Below, piece after piece: positions 20,263 to 30,666 of a stretch of 64,000 bases of DNA. The stretch covers positions 310,001 through 374,000 of the forward strand of contig JAFECE010000011.1 of NCBI GenBank assembly GCA_018242295.1, written 5' to 3'. A program made the position numbers and the translations under genes. Origin of the DNA: Pseudomonadota bacterium (lineage in GTDB: Bacteria; Pseudomonadota; Alphaproteobacteria; Rhizobiales; Hyphomicrobiaceae). Position 1 is the first letter of the stretch; each line of letters opens with the position of its first letter. The notes under the pieces were generated by a model that saw only the letters and a list, made by a program, of their open reading frames with translations, made no database searches and was not told where the DNA came from.

Positions 20263-22095
20263 TCAGAAATTCCGTGCCCAGTCGTCACGGCCACGCAATT
20301 CGATCTCCGCGCGCGTGTGATGGTAGGCGGTTTCCATGATTTCGCGGTGACGGCGCCAATCGAGTGCGCCCATTTCGGCAGGTGCCGGCGGGACAAGCAG
20401 CCAGTCGGAGGGCTCGAGGCAGCGCTCAAAGCGCCCGCGGTTGGCCATCAGGCTGCGGACCAGGACGGTTGCCGCGGAGGGTGCTGGCGGAAGCGAGCGC
20501 TTCGAAAACGGATTGAGCATGTGCCTGATGAGCTCGCCGCGTTTCGGAAGGCTCGCGTAGTCGACGGAGAACTTCTGGCCTTCGCCTGCTTGAAAACTGA
20601 CGACGATGTTCGGGCCGCGCTTCAGGCTGTGCATCGTCTCTATCGGCACGTTCGATATCACCGAGCCATCGACCAGCATGCGTCCGTCGTCCGTATAGAG
20701 CGGCGGCAGGAGGCCTGGTATCGCGGCGCTTGCGCGAATGGCTTTCCATAGATGGCCTCGCACGTGGACCTCGGCTTCGTAATTCGAAAGGTCGGCCGAG
20801 ACGGCGAAGTAGGGTTTCCAAAGATCCTCGATACGGATGCTTCCGTACTCGCGTTCGAGATGGGCATCGAAATGCGTGTGATCGAGGAGGCCGTATTTCG
20901 GGAGCGTATAGCGCGCCATCGCGCGTCCTTCGATGAACATGCGATGCACGCCGTCGTCGATGGCGTGGGGATCCAGGTCTTCGGCGAAGGTGGCGGCCAT
21001 TGCGGCGCCGCCCGAAGTTCCGCCGACCATATCGAAGCCAATGCCCGCTTCGCGAAAGGCGCGGTAGATGCCGATGTGGGCCGCGCAATACGCGCCGCCG
21101 CCGCAGGCGACGAAGCCGAGTGCGTTTCCAGTCAGAAAGCGCCAGAGGCGTGCGATGTCTTCGGTATCCCCCAGAGCCACATGGTGGTGCATTGCCGGCT
21201 GGCGGTGCGTCAGCCAATGCCGTGTGCCCTGCGCGATGCCGCGGCGGGCATGGACGATGGCGAGCCTGCGGGCCGACGGTGGAAGGATCGATAGCGCGAA
21301 GGCCTCGAGGCGGCCGAGGGGCACGGCCGAACCGACGGGCTCATCCAGCGGCGACGCGACCAGCAGCACCTCATCCGCCTGGCGAACGGCTGTCTCGCTC
21401 CATGGCGTGAGTTCGGAATCGGCGACAAATACGATCGTGCTGTAGCGGCTCTCGAGCGCATTCAGCGCTTCGGTGAATTCCAGGCTGGATGCAGATGTAC
21501 CAGGGACGATATCGCCAATGGTGGCACTGGAGACGAGCAATGAATCGGATCGTGCGGTTGCCGCCTTGAAAAGCGCCGCCAGGAAGGCGGGAGGAACGGA
21601 CCCCGACGCTGCACCGACGATGGCGATCGTTCGCGGCCTTGGCCGTGCGTGCCTGGCGTCCGTGGTGCTTTTCAAGGCCGCGCTGCGGCGCGTCTCGGCG
21701 GCGAGGCGTTCGGCAAGCGTCGCGGTGATGGCGGTCCAGATCGCGGACGAATCTTCCGAGATCACGTCGAAGTCGGCGCGAGTCAGGCGGACGACGATGC
21801 CATCGCGGATGGCGGTGACGGTCGCGGTTCTCGTGCCGCCGGCAAAAAATGCGATCTCGCCGATCGTCGAGCCGGGCGAGATTTCAGCGACGGTTCCCAA
21901 ATGGCCGTCGACTTCGACGGCGAAGCGGCCGGAGATGACAATGTAGAGGGCGTCGGCTGCCTCGCCTTGGCGAACGACATGGTCGCCGCGCCGGACGAGA
22001 ACGGGCTGCAAGCGATCTTCGAGACGGCGAATGGCTTCCTCGGGAAGATCCTTGAAGGTGGTGACGCTCGAGAGCGTGAACCGCGTAGACGACAT
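20263..22095 (-). CDS. NTE-type patatin phospholipase with cyclic-nucleotide-binding domain
   Basis: 610-residue homologue of neuropathy target esterase, acting on (lyso)phospholipids. Residues 10-125 form a cNMP-binding domain (GEAADALYIVISGRF, GSTIGEIAFFAG). Residues 155-300 form the degenerate ParA-like linker domain typical of this family (ADSELTPWSE, ADEVLLVASP). Residues 325-520 form the patatin domain with GGGAYCAAHIG, nucleophile Ser361 in GTSGG and Asp476 in VDGS. All catalytic residues are present. It follows the superoxide dismutase gene in the same direction and precedes the lipoprotein patatin by about 150 bases. Confidence 0.93.
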   Translation of the reverse strand: MSSTRFTLSSVTTFKDLPEEAIRRLEDRLQPVLVRRGDHVVRQGEAADALYIVISGRFAVEVDGHLGTVAEISPGSTIGEIAFFAGGTRTATVTAIRDGIVVRLTRADFDVISEDSSAIWTAITATLAERLAAETRRSAALKSTTDARHARPRPRTIAIVGAASGSVPPAFLAALFKAATARSDSLLVSSATIGDIVPGTSASSLEFTEALNALESRYSTIVFVADSELTPWSETAVRQADEVLLVASPLDEPVGSAVPLGRLEAFALSILPPSARRLAIVHARRGIAQGTRHWLTHRQPAMHHHVALGDTEDIARLWRFLTGNALGFVACGGGAYCAAHIGIYRAFREAGIGFDMVGGTSGGAAMAATFAEDLDPHAIDDGVHRMFIEGRAMARYTLPKYGLLDHTHFDAHLEREYGSIRIEDLWKPYFAVSADLSNYEAEVHVRGHLWKAIRASAAIPGLLPPLYTDDGRMLVDGSVISNVPIETMHSLKRGPNIVVSFQAGEGQKFSVDYASLPKRGELIRHMLNPFSKRSLPPAPSAATVLVRSLMANRGRFERCLEPSDWLLVPPAPAEMGALDWRRHREIMETAYHHTRAEIELRGRDDWARNF

Positions 22096-22195
22096 CGGGG
22101 CGCCGCATGGCAGGCTTTTTGAGCCTTATACCATAGCGGCGCCCCGATGATCGAAACGCTGCGTTGCGAAAAGCCAGACGAGCTTAACCGCTAAA

Positions 22196-22786
22196 TTAGC
22201 CTGCTAGGGCCTCGACGTGCTCCCAGTTAACGAGATTGTCGAACCACGCCTCAAGGTACTTCGGGCGGGCATTGCGGTAGTCGATGTAATAGCTGTGCTC
22301 CCAGACGTCGACGCCGAGGATGGGCTTCGAGCCGTACATCAGCGGGTTCTCGCCGTTCGGGGTTTTAACGACCTCGAGCTTGCCGTCCTTGATGGCGAGC
22401 CAAGCCCATCCGGAGCCGAACTGGCCCTTGCCGGCTTCGATGAAGTCGTTGCGGACCTTGTCGTAGCCGCCGTAGCCGTCGACGAGCTTCTGGACGTTGC
22501 CAGGCAGTTTCTTGCCGCCGCCACCCTTCTTCATCCATTGCCAGAAATGAAGGTGATTATAGTGCTGGCCGACGTTGTTGATGAGGCCGACGGCCTTATC
22601 GGCGTAGGCGTTCTTTACGATATCTTCGAGCGACTGGCCCTCGTACTTGGAGCCAGCAAGAAGCTTGTTGCCGTTGTCGACGTACGCCAGGTGATGCTTG
22701 TCGTGGTGGAACTCGAGCGTCTCCGCCGACATAAACGGGGCGAGGGCATCATAAGCGTAGGGAAGATCAGGTAGTTTCAGCGTCAT
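22196..22786 (-). CDS. sodB: Superoxide dismutase, Fe type
   Basis: Converts superoxide to oxygen and peroxide in the cytoplasm. Metal ligands are visible at His27, His78, Asp160 and His164 (HHDKHH, YNHLHFW, GVDVWEHSYY). Gln74, four residues before the second His, is the position used by iron enzymes, and the C-terminal Gln of manganese enzymes is missing (PNGENP), so an Fe-type centre is likely, although mixed metal use cannot be ruled out. Start ATG 22786 (MTLKLPDLPY) fits the family length of 196 aa. Confidence 0.94.
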   Translation of the reverse strand: MTLKLPDLPYAYDALAPFMSAETLEFHHDKHHLAYVDNGNKLLAGSKYEGQSLEDIVKNAYADKAVGLINNVGQHYNHLHFWQWMKKGGGGKKLPGNVQKLVDGYGGYDKVRNDFIEAGKGQFGSGWAWLAIKDGKLEVVKTPNGENPLMYGSKPILGVDVWEHSYYIDYRNARPKYLEAWFDNLVNWEHVEALAG

Positions 22787-22799
22787 AGGACGACCATTC

Positions 22800-23540
22800 A
22801 TTGCGGTTGGGGGTGGATCGAAAGTCGCGGGAAAGTAACTTCAGCGGTTCGCTTGCACAAGACATGGGCTGAACCTGCCGTCCGCCTTCCAGTTCCAACA
22901 TACAGGCCGGTTCGTCATCACGCCCGTTCTTTCTTGCATTGCAGGAAAAGTGTGAAAGGCGTCGGCCCTAAATGCGGCATTTCCCTATTGGCCAGAGCAA
23001 TTCCGTCCGAACCATTGCCTGATTGAGACGGTCGTGAATTCGAGAGGGCAAGCCCCAAATCGTCCGGTTGGAAATGCCGGAAACCGTCCGGCAGCGTCCC
23101 GGTGAGCGACTTTGCGTCCGAGATAATAAAAGGCTCGCTTGAATGAGGGTCTTATTGGAGCCGACCTTATTGAGGGTAGGCCGGCCGGCTTATACCGATT
23201 TGTCATGTGCGCGGTTGTGAGAAATTACATATCTGAGATTGCGAACCGTCGGTTTCGGATCTATTTTTCAACCCGTGCGTTTGCTCTCTGATATTCGTTT
23301 GTCAATATGAGACTGGCCGCTTTTCAATTGTATATATATATGAAGCGTGACGCATTATGAAATAAGAAGTCGGCAGCCTAAAGGTCACCGGAATCGATCT
23401 GCCCGCGCATCAAGAAGTGTTTGCCGAAAATTCACGACTATTGATGAGTGTGCGTTGACAAGGTGACACATCGCGGAGATTTCTGCTGCGAGGGCTAACC
23501 GAAGTGGTTACACCGGCCGTCAGCATTCAATAGAGGTTTC
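22800..23540. other. Long gene-poor region upstream of sodB and the H-NS gene
   Basis: About 750 bases without a gene that I can support. The half near sodB is GC-rich; the half near the H-NS-type gene (23200-23480) is AT-rich and includes a TATATATATA run at about 23331-23342. A minus-strand frame at 22985-23206 has unlikely amino acid composition. The region may hold promoters, an H-NS nucleation tract or a small RNA, but no clear terminator hairpin was seen. Confidence 0.5.
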
Positions 23541-23566
23541 AGTTAGTCATGCGAAAGGTTCAGAAA

Positions 23567-23896
23567 ATGGCGGCGATCAATGTCGACAAGCTCTCGCTCA
23601 GGGATCTCGTCGAACTTGAATCCAAAGTGCAAAGGGCTATCGCCTTAGCTCGGGATCGCGAACGTTCCGAGCTGAAAAAGAAAGTGGCCGATATGGCCGA
23701 AACGCATGGATTTTCGGTTGCCGAATTGTTTGGCGGAGTGCGGGGCCGCGGGGCAGGAAAAAGCAAGTCGGTCGGCGTAGCGAAGTACGCCAATCCGGAG
23801 AACAAATCAGACACTTGGACCGGTCGTGGCCGGAAACCCAACTGGTTAGTGGAGCGCCTGAGAAAGGGTGCAAAACTCGCCGACTTTTCGATTTAA
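23567..23896 (+). CDS. H-NS family nucleoid-associated DNA-binding protein
   Basis: Histone-like regulator that silences AT-rich DNA. The N-terminal half is a coiled-coil oligomerisation helix (LVELESKVQRAIALARDRER), followed by a Gly-rich linker and the C-terminal DNA-binding motif: KYANPENKSDTWTGRGRKPNW. ATG 23567 has AAGG eight bases upstream; ATG 23549 would add six residues. It stands alone in an AT-rich setting, which fits self-regulation. The family is the HvrA/Bv3F-like branch found in Alphaproteobacteria. Confidence 0.88.
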   Translation: MAAINVDKLSLRDLVELESKVQRAIALARDRERSELKKKVADMAETHGFSVAELFGGVRGRGAGKSKSVGVAKYANPENKSDTWTGRGRKPNWLVERLRKGAKLADFSI

Positions 23897-24131
23897 TCAA
23901 TCTGACCATTAGCCGGTTGGATGCTGAATGATTGCGAATAGGCGGCGATATTTCCGAGTGGATATAGCCGCCTATTCCGCATACGCGTTAAATTGATTTT
24001 TCATTGGCTGCGAGCCTTTTTCTCGCCGTTTCCGAATTGGTAAATAGCGATCGCGCATTCCAGCGTTTTGCGCGCGCAACTCATCGGGTTCAGCTCCCGG
24101 CGGAACGGGATTTTCATATTCATGGCAGGTC

Positions 24132-24158
24132 TTAGCACTCACCTATTGACAGTGCTAG
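24132..24158 (+). promoter_or_regulatory. CIRCE operator (HrcA site) of groESL
   Basis: TTAGCACTC, nine bases, CAGTGCTAG: nearly the CIRCE consensus (TTAGCACTC-N9-GAGTGCTAA). It is placed 143 bases upstream of groES. Confidence 0.92.
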
Positions 24159-24174
24159 CAGGCGCCCGCATATA
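24146..24174 (+). promoter_or_regulatory. Candidate groESL promoter overlapping CIRCE
   Basis: TTGACA (24146-24151) and CATATA (24169-24174) are separated by 17 bases. The -35 box lies inside the CIRCE spacer and right arm, so bound HrcA would block it. Confidence 0.6.
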
Positions 24175-24300
24175 GCCCGCAGTGCTCGGGCTTCGCAGGA
24201 ACCGGTCACGGTTTAGCTAGGTGAGTTTTTCATCCTTAGGACGACCGCTCCCCCGAGCCCAGAGCCATAGAATTGTTCATCAAATCATGAGGTTATTCCC

Positions 24301-24615
24301 ATGACGTTCCGTCCGCTCCACGATCGTGTTGTCGTGAAACGTATCGAGGAAGAGTCGAAAACCGCAGGCGGGATCATCATCCCCGATACTGCCAAGGAAA
24401 AGCCGCAGCAGGGCGAAGTCGTTGCTGTCGGTCCCGGCGCTCGCGATGAAGCGGGTAAGGTCAACCCCCTCGACGTCAAGGTCGGCGACCGCGTTCTGTT
24501 CGGCAAGTGGTCGGGCAGCGAGGTCAAGATCGACGGCGAAGATCTCCTGATCATGAAGGAGAGCGACATTCTCGGTGTGCTCTCGGCTCCCGCCAAATCC
24601 AAAGCCGCCGCTTAA
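24301..24615 (+). CDS. groES: Co-chaperonin GroES
   Basis: 104-residue Hsp10 subunit that caps GroEL. The family signature [16 protein letters not shown] lies at the start, with the mobile loop [19 protein letters not shown] and [22 protein letters not shown] 24301 is preceded by an AGGTTATT sequence. It is followed after 44 bases by groEL in one operon under CIRCE. Confidence 0.98.
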   Translation: MTFRPLHDRVVVKRIEEESKTAGGIIIPDTAKEKPQQGEVVAVGPGARDEAGKVNPLDVKVGDRVLFGKWSGSEVKIDGEDLLIMKESDILGVLSAPAKSKAAA

Positions 24616-24647
24616 TTATCCGTCCCCCCAACCTCAGCACAGCTTAG

Positions 24648-26306
<1,659 letters not shown>

Positions 26307-26336
26307 GTCCGTCGCTCTCAGGCGAATTAAAAAAAT

Positions 26337-26367
26337 GCCGTCGCGGGGGCTCCGCGGCGGCTTTTTT
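26337..26367 (+). terminator. Terminator after groEL
   Basis: GCCGTCGCGG-gggct-CCGCGGCGGC hairpin followed by TTTTTTG, preceded by a run of A. Confidence 0.9.
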
Positions 26368-26494
26368 GTTGAGGGGAGGGACGTAAGCCCGTTAGTCGAT
26401 CACGAACCGGTTTTCGAGAAAAATGCCGGTTGCCATTTGCTCGCCACGAGTTCTCGTGATGTATCCGGGGGCAATTTTTTCGCGGAACTTCCTG

Positions 26495-27295
26495 ATGCTT
26501 TTTTCCTTTTGGTCCGGCGGCGTCACCTGGATGGAACGCCTCTGTGTTGCGTCGGCCAAGGCCGTCGGTGAAGAGATCACCGTTTTCACCTACGAAGATC
26601 CCGACAAGCTTTCCGCCAAGCTCGGGTGCCGCGTTCTGGATGCCGCCTCCGTTTTCAGCGCGTCCGACAGGGAGGAGGTTCTTCGACTGGGTGTCCCACA
26701 CTTTTCCGATTTCTTCCGGCTTGAGGGCATTGCGCAAGGATTGGGGACTTGGACCGATCTCGATGTGGTCTACATTAAGCCGCTTCCCAAATCTGGATAT
26801 ATTTTCGGCTGGCAGAACGAGGACCGGATCGGCAATTCGGTGCTTAGACTGCCGCCGGACAGCGAACTTCTCCATCGATACCTGGCGTTTTGCCGTAAGC
26901 GGCCGATGCATCGTTTCGTGATGCCCTGGATGCCGTGGCCGACGAAATGCAGCCGACTCATCAAGGGAATAGGGGCAGCGGCAATAGGGGTTCGTCTGCC
27001 CGCTCCGAAGTATGGGCCGGCGGCGTTGACGTATTTCGCAGAGCGTTGCGGAGTCGATCGACTCGCGTTGCCCGCGAAGGTTCTTTACCCCCTGCCAATC
27101 AGAGGGTCGGCCATCAAGCGCGTTTTCGAACCGGGATACATCGAGTCGCTCATTACACCGGAGACGGTGTGTGTCCACCTTTGGCGATCCACGTTCGACG
27201 GCATCCACGGATCCGCCCTGCCGAAAACAGGCTGGCTCGCCGAACGCGTCGACGCGCTGCTTCCTTCGCTCAAGGAAACTGCGGACAGCAGATAG
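26495..27295 (+). CDS. DXD-motif glycosyltransferase (GT32-like)
   Basis: Predicted sugar transferase of the Gly_transf_sug/GT32 group. The start LFSFWSGGVTWMERLC, then TYEDP, and the core FSDFFRLEGIAQGLGTWTDLD match the family pattern with the W-x-D-x-D metal site (WTDLDVVYIKPL). The C-terminus has HLWRSTFDG. ATG 26495 is preferred on family grounds; ATG 26423 would add 24 residues. No other polysaccharide genes lie nearby, so the acceptor is unknown. Confidence 0.75.
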   Translation: MLFSFWSGGVTWMERLCVASAKAVGEEITVFTYEDPDKLSAKLGCRVLDAASVFSASDREEVLRLGVPHFSDFFRLEGIAQGLGTWTDLDVVYIKPLPKSGYIFGWQNEDRIGNSVLRLPPDSELLHRYLAFCRKRPMHRFVMPWMPWPTKCSRLIKGIGAAAIGVRLPAPKYGPAALTYFAERCGVDRLALPAKVLYPLPIRGSAIKRVFEPGYIESLITPETVCVHLWRSTFDGIHGSALPKTGWLAERVDALLPSLKETADSR

Positions 27296-27583
27296 GGCGA
27301 TCGGCGTACTTTCCCGGAACTCTCTTCCACCAGTGGCGACGATCGCTCGGGGCGCGGGCAATTTGCGTGTGCGGATGCCCGTGAGGGACATGGCAAGCCA
27401 GTAAGCGGGTCTCACAATTTATAGCTGTGTACAGTCTGTCGCAGCTGTTCGCGTCCGGCAGAATTCCTGTACATTTATTCTTGCGCATTACTGCAAAATC
27501 TGAAGACGAACGTCCGCATGAACAGTCATGCGCAGGCGAAGGGGATGCTTTTTCTCTAAACATGAAGACAAGGGGAAGAATAG

Positions 27584-28309
27584 ATGTCTGCCGATATCCT
27601 GTCCAAGCTCAAGACGTTACACGACGATGTTCGAGCGCGCATTGAGGCGTCGTCGGACTTCAAGGCCATGAAAGCTGTCGAGCGAGCCATCGGCGAGCTT
27701 TCGGAAGTTGTGGCCGAGACAACGGCTCCACACAGGGAACCTGCTGCCGCCGAACCGGCAGCGGAGGCAGCCCCAGAGGTTGTGTCTGAAGCGGCCGTGG
27801 AGGCTGCTCCAGAGGCTGAGCCAGCGGCCGCAGAAGAGCCTGTGGTGGCGGACGCCGCACCGGAGGCAGCTGAAGCCGTGGCGGTAGAAGCCGCTCCCGA
27901 GGCTGCTGTTGAGGTGACGGAGGCTGTCGAGGCAGCACCAGAGGCCGCTGCCGAAGAGGCTCCGGCGGCGGAGGCGCCTGTCGAGGTTGCTGCAGCGGAG
28001 GCACCTGCCGAGGCTATTGCCGAAGCTCCGGCAGCCGAAGCCGTAGTGGAGGAAGCGGCGGCTGCGCCTGAGGCTCCGGCTTCGGAGGCTGCTGTCGAAG
28101 AGGCTCCAGCTGTCGAAGCTGCAACAGCCGAAGCCCCAGCGGCAGAACCCGCTGCGGAAGCGGCTGCGTCCGAGACCGCCGAAGCCGCGGAAGCTCCAAA
28201 GGCTCCGATCGAAATCCCGGCCGAAGACAAGCCGTTGGTCGCGGCGATTGTCGCGAACGGGGCGGCGACGCCGTCTGATGCCGCAACGACAACTTCAAGT
28301 GCTTCTTAA
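27584..28309 (+). CDS. Ala/Glu/Pro-rich low-complexity protein
   Basis: 241 residues. The first 45 (ILSKLKTLHDDVRARIEASS) look like a short amphipathic helical domain. Residues 50-205 are a strongly acidic Ala/Glu/Pro/Val region with irregular EAAPEA and APAAEA units. A short end follows (IEIPAEDKPLVAAIV). There is no signal peptide, so it should be cytoplasmic. The region is likely extended or disordered. No family recognised. The gene has its own terminator; ATG 27584 follows AGGGGAAG. The 288 bases upstream hold nothing recognised beyond a presumptive promoter. Confidence 0.7.
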   Translation: MSADILSKLKTLHDDVRARIEASSDFKAMKAVERAIGELSEVVAETTAPHREPAAAEPAAEAAPEVVSEAAVEAAPEAEPAAAEEPVVADAAPEAAEAVAVEAAPEAAVEVTEAVEAAPEAAAEEAPAAEAPVEVAAAEAPAEAIAEAPAAEAVVEEAAAAPEAPASEAAVEEAPAVEAATAEAPAAEPAAEAAASETAEAAEAPKAPIEIPAEDKPLVAAIVANGAATPSDAATTTSSAS

Positions 28310-28338
28310 GGGAACTTCGGGGTCACTCTCACGACGGA

Positions 28339-28367
28339 AGCCCCGGCAGGGAGAGCCGGGGCTTTTG
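28339..28367 (+). terminator. Terminator after the Ala/Glu/Pro-rich gene
   Basis: AGCCCCGGC-agggaga-GCCGGGGCT followed by TTT. Confidence 0.9.
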
Positions 28368-28506
28368 CGCAGATGCGAAACGAGCAGGAGAGCGCGCGCG
28401 AAGTTGGTGGGAACCTCGCGGGCGATACTGAATTCGAGGGTTGAGAGCAGACGACGGAGTTTCGTCGAAGACCGAAGATTGACCGGACAGCCGAGGAGGC
28501 TCACCC

Positions 28507-28689
28507 ATGAATGCGGTCGAAATTCATGATCATGCCCGCAAACTCTATGTATCCCGTGGACCCAAAGCGCTGGCGGAAGCGGCGGAGATGGTACGCCGGT
28601 ACGCTCAAATCGGAGATAAGGGACGCGCCGAAGATTGGCGGCGCATTCGAGCGGCGCTGAAGGAGCTGATCGGGCCAAGGGTCAGCTGA
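28507..28689 (+). CDS. Small conserved helical protein (60 aa)
   Basis: Short protein MNAVEIHDHARKLYVSRGPK then LAEAAEMVRRYAQIGD and DWRRIRAALKELIG, entirely helical by appearance. A GAGGCTC site precedes ATG 28507, and residue choice is typical of real coding sequence. No function recognised. It converges on the betaine-lipid operon; between the two stops is an AT-rich imperfect palindrome (28693-28711). Confidence 0.6.
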   Translation: MNAVEIHDHARKLYVSRGPKALAEAAEMVRRYAQIGDKGRAEDWRRIRAALKELIGPRVS

Positions 28690-28711
28690 GCGCCGGCGAA
28701 AATTTTTCCGG

Positions 28712-29365
28712 TCAGGTGTGCTTCGCGCCGATGCGGGCGAGCGCCGAATAATCGTAGCGGCCTTGATTGAAGGCTGCGGTGCGGCCGTGACGCCTTGCCG
28801 TTTCGCGCGTGACGGTTTCGAGATCGAGCCGCGGCGTGACGCTGAAACGGGCGAGCCACGCGCGCATCGCTTTGCGCGGAAGCTCGTGCATCGATTGCAT
28901 GTTGCCGAAATCGACGATGTGTAGCTCTCCGCGCGGGGCGAGCTGCGAGACGGCGCGGTCGATCACTTCTTCCCAGGGCGGAATCATCGAAAGCGCGTAG
29001 GAGATGAAAATCCGGTCGAACTTTCTGACGCCGAAGAGTTCCGCGGGCGAAAAAGTCGTGGCGTCGGCTTGCGCGACTGAAATGGCGTCGCGGGAGGGGC
29101 TGCGTTCAATGGCGGCGCGCGCCGTCTTCAGCATCTCTTCGGAGACGTCGAGGCCGTAGAATTGCACCGCGGGATATAGGTTTGCGGCGCGAAGCAGATT
29201 GCGCGCCGTGCCGCAGCCGATCTCGAGCACCGATCCGGCGACCGGGGGATCGATTTCTTCGATCAGCTCGTCGCGGCCGAGGAGATAGTAGCGGCGCGTG
29301 AGGTCGTAGATGTAGCGCTGGTGGCGATACATTCCATCCATCGCGCTTGCGGCCGTATCGGTCAT
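28712..29365 (-). CDS. btaB: BtaB: N-methyltransferase of betaine-lipid synthesis
   Basis: SAM-dependent methyltransferase that adds three methyl groups to diacylglyceryl-homoserine to give DGTS. The SAM-binding motif is VLEIGCGTARNLL near residue 45, followed by YGLDVSEEML and QADATTF; the N-terminus MYRHQRYIYDLTRRYYLLGR is typical of BtaB. At 217 aa the length is normal. ATG 29365 lies eight bases after the btaA stop, so the two genes are translationally close and in one operon. The function rests on the family together with this linkage. Confidence 0.9.
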   Translation of the reverse strand: MTDTAASAMDGMYRHQRYIYDLTRRYYLLGRDELIEEIDPPVAGSVLEIGCGTARNLLRAANLYPAVQFYGLDVSEEMLKTARAAIERSPSRDAISVAQADATTFSPAELFGVRKFDRIFISYALSMIPPWEEVIDRAVSQLAPRGELHIVDFGNMQSMHELPRKAMRAWLARFSVTPRLDLETVTRETARRHGRTAAFNQGRYDYSALARIGAKHT

Positions 29366-29373
29366 CGCGGCGG

Positions 29374-30618
29374 TCACGCGGTTTTGACGTAGAGATGGAA
29401 GCCGCCGTAGATCGCGGAACGATCCTTGCTGTGGATCTCCGCCGACTTCGCGACGTCGTAGGTCCATTGGCTGAGAATGGCGTCCGAGACGCGGCCGGGG
29501 AGAATGCTTTCTTCGCCCGCTGTGCGGAAGATGACGCGGGCGCCAGCGCGGGCGGTCCGCGTGATCTCGCGCCAGAGCGAATTCAGCGCGGCGTCGTCCA
29601 TCCAGTCCTGGGCGTCGAGCAGCACGTAACGGTCGAGGCTGTCTGCCGGTTCGTTCGAAAGAAAGCGGATCATGTTGTCGTGGACGACTTCGACCCGGCT
29701 GGCGCGGGCTTTGACGGCCATGAAATTTGCTTTATCGAGATACGGCGGGCAGGGGCCCTCGCCTTGCGCCGCGTAGCGCCGGCCGAACGCCTGCCAGGCG
29801 AAATAATTGTCCTTGAGGTCGAAGCCGGTCGCCAAGCGCTCGGCGCGTTCCTTCAGGACATCGGCCATCGGCCGCGTGTTGCCGTTCGACAGTGCATCGT
29901 ATTGCACCGGCGGGATTCCCAGACCGAAGAGCGAGGCGCGGTTGGAGGTGATCCAGCGCAACACCGGATGATTGAAGGCCGGTGCGACTTCGCGCGCGAA
30001 GATTTCGCGCTGCTCTTCGATGTTGCGGGCCTCGAGAATACGTTTCGGGTTTGCGCCGAAGACGCGGGCGGCAAGATGTCCGGTCGCGATGAAGCGTCCG
30101 AGCAACCCGTAATGATAGAAGTTGCGAGCGAACCGCGTAATGCGGCGGCGTCCCGTCAGATCACGCCCTTCCCAATAGCTCCGCGTATCCGCGTCGAGAT
30201 GCTGTGCGATCAAATCGTTATAGAGGTGGACATTGCGGCGATCGTTGGCGGCGCCGAAAAAGCGGAAGAACGTCGCGTGGTTCGGCAAGTGCTGAGCGGC
30301 GGCGAGTTTCAGCTTGAGCAACGCGATGTGCGTTTCATTGAGATCGATTGCGTAAATGCGCGCCGGATTGCCGGTGAGGTAGCTCATGACGTTGCAACCG
30401 CCCGAGGCGATCGTGAGCATGCGGCTTTGTGGGGTGAGCTCGAGTGCCTCCATATCGGCGCGTGGATCTTCCCAGATCTGCGGGTAGACCATCGAGCGGA
30501 ATGCAAACGTGAAGGTGCGTTCGAGAATGCCAGCAAGGCTCAGCGCGCTGTTCTGATGAACCGCTTCGCTCAATAGATCGGTGCTCGCCGGCTCAAAAAC
30601 TTTTGCGGTGACGTTCAA
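29374..30618 (-). CDS. btaA: BtaA: SAM:diacylglycerol 3-amino-3-carboxypropyltransferase
   Basis: First enzyme of betaine-lipid synthesis (DUF3419 family). It transfers the aminocarboxypropyl group of SAM to diacylglycerol. Visible features are the N-terminal VYPQIWEDPRADMEAL, the SAM site MLTIASGGCNVMSYL, AIDLNETHIALLKLKL and the C-terminal YVLLDAQDWMDD. 414 aa is the normal length. It is followed by btaB and preceded by a PlcP-like gene 48 bases upstream on the same strand; together they are a diacylglycerol-to-DGTS cassette. Confidence 0.93.
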   Translation of the reverse strand: MNVTAKVFEPASTDLLSEAVHQNSALSLAGILERTFTFAFRSMVYPQIWEDPRADMEALELTPQSRMLTIASGGCNVMSYLTGNPARIYAIDLNETHIALLKLKLAAAQHLPNHATFFRFFGAANDRRNVHLYNDLIAQHLDADTRSYWEGRDLTGRRRITRFARNFYHYGLLGRFIATGHLAARVFGANPKRILEARNIEEQREIFAREVAPAFNHPVLRWITSNRASLFGLGIPPVQYDALSNGNTRPMADVLKERAERLATGFDLKDNYFAWQAFGRRYAAQGEGPCPPYLDKANFMAVKARASRVEVVHDNMIRFLSNEPADSLDRYVLLDAQDWMDDAALNSLWREITRTARAGARVIFRTAGEESILPGRVSDAILSQWTYDVAKSAEIHSKDRSAIYGGFHLYVKTA

Positions 30619-30666
30619 TGGAGATCTCCGTTCGCCGGGGCTTGTCGCTGCCGGACGTGATGCCGC

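Noticed and set aside
22985-23206. Minus-strand frame of 73 codons in the long gap
   Set aside because: No ribosome site, unlikely composition and no recognisable similarity.
27556-28230. Ala/Ser-rich frame opposite the Ala/Glu/Pro-rich gene
   Set aside because: GC-rich repeats leave several frames open; the plus-strand frame has the ribosome site, the plausible helical head and the terminator.
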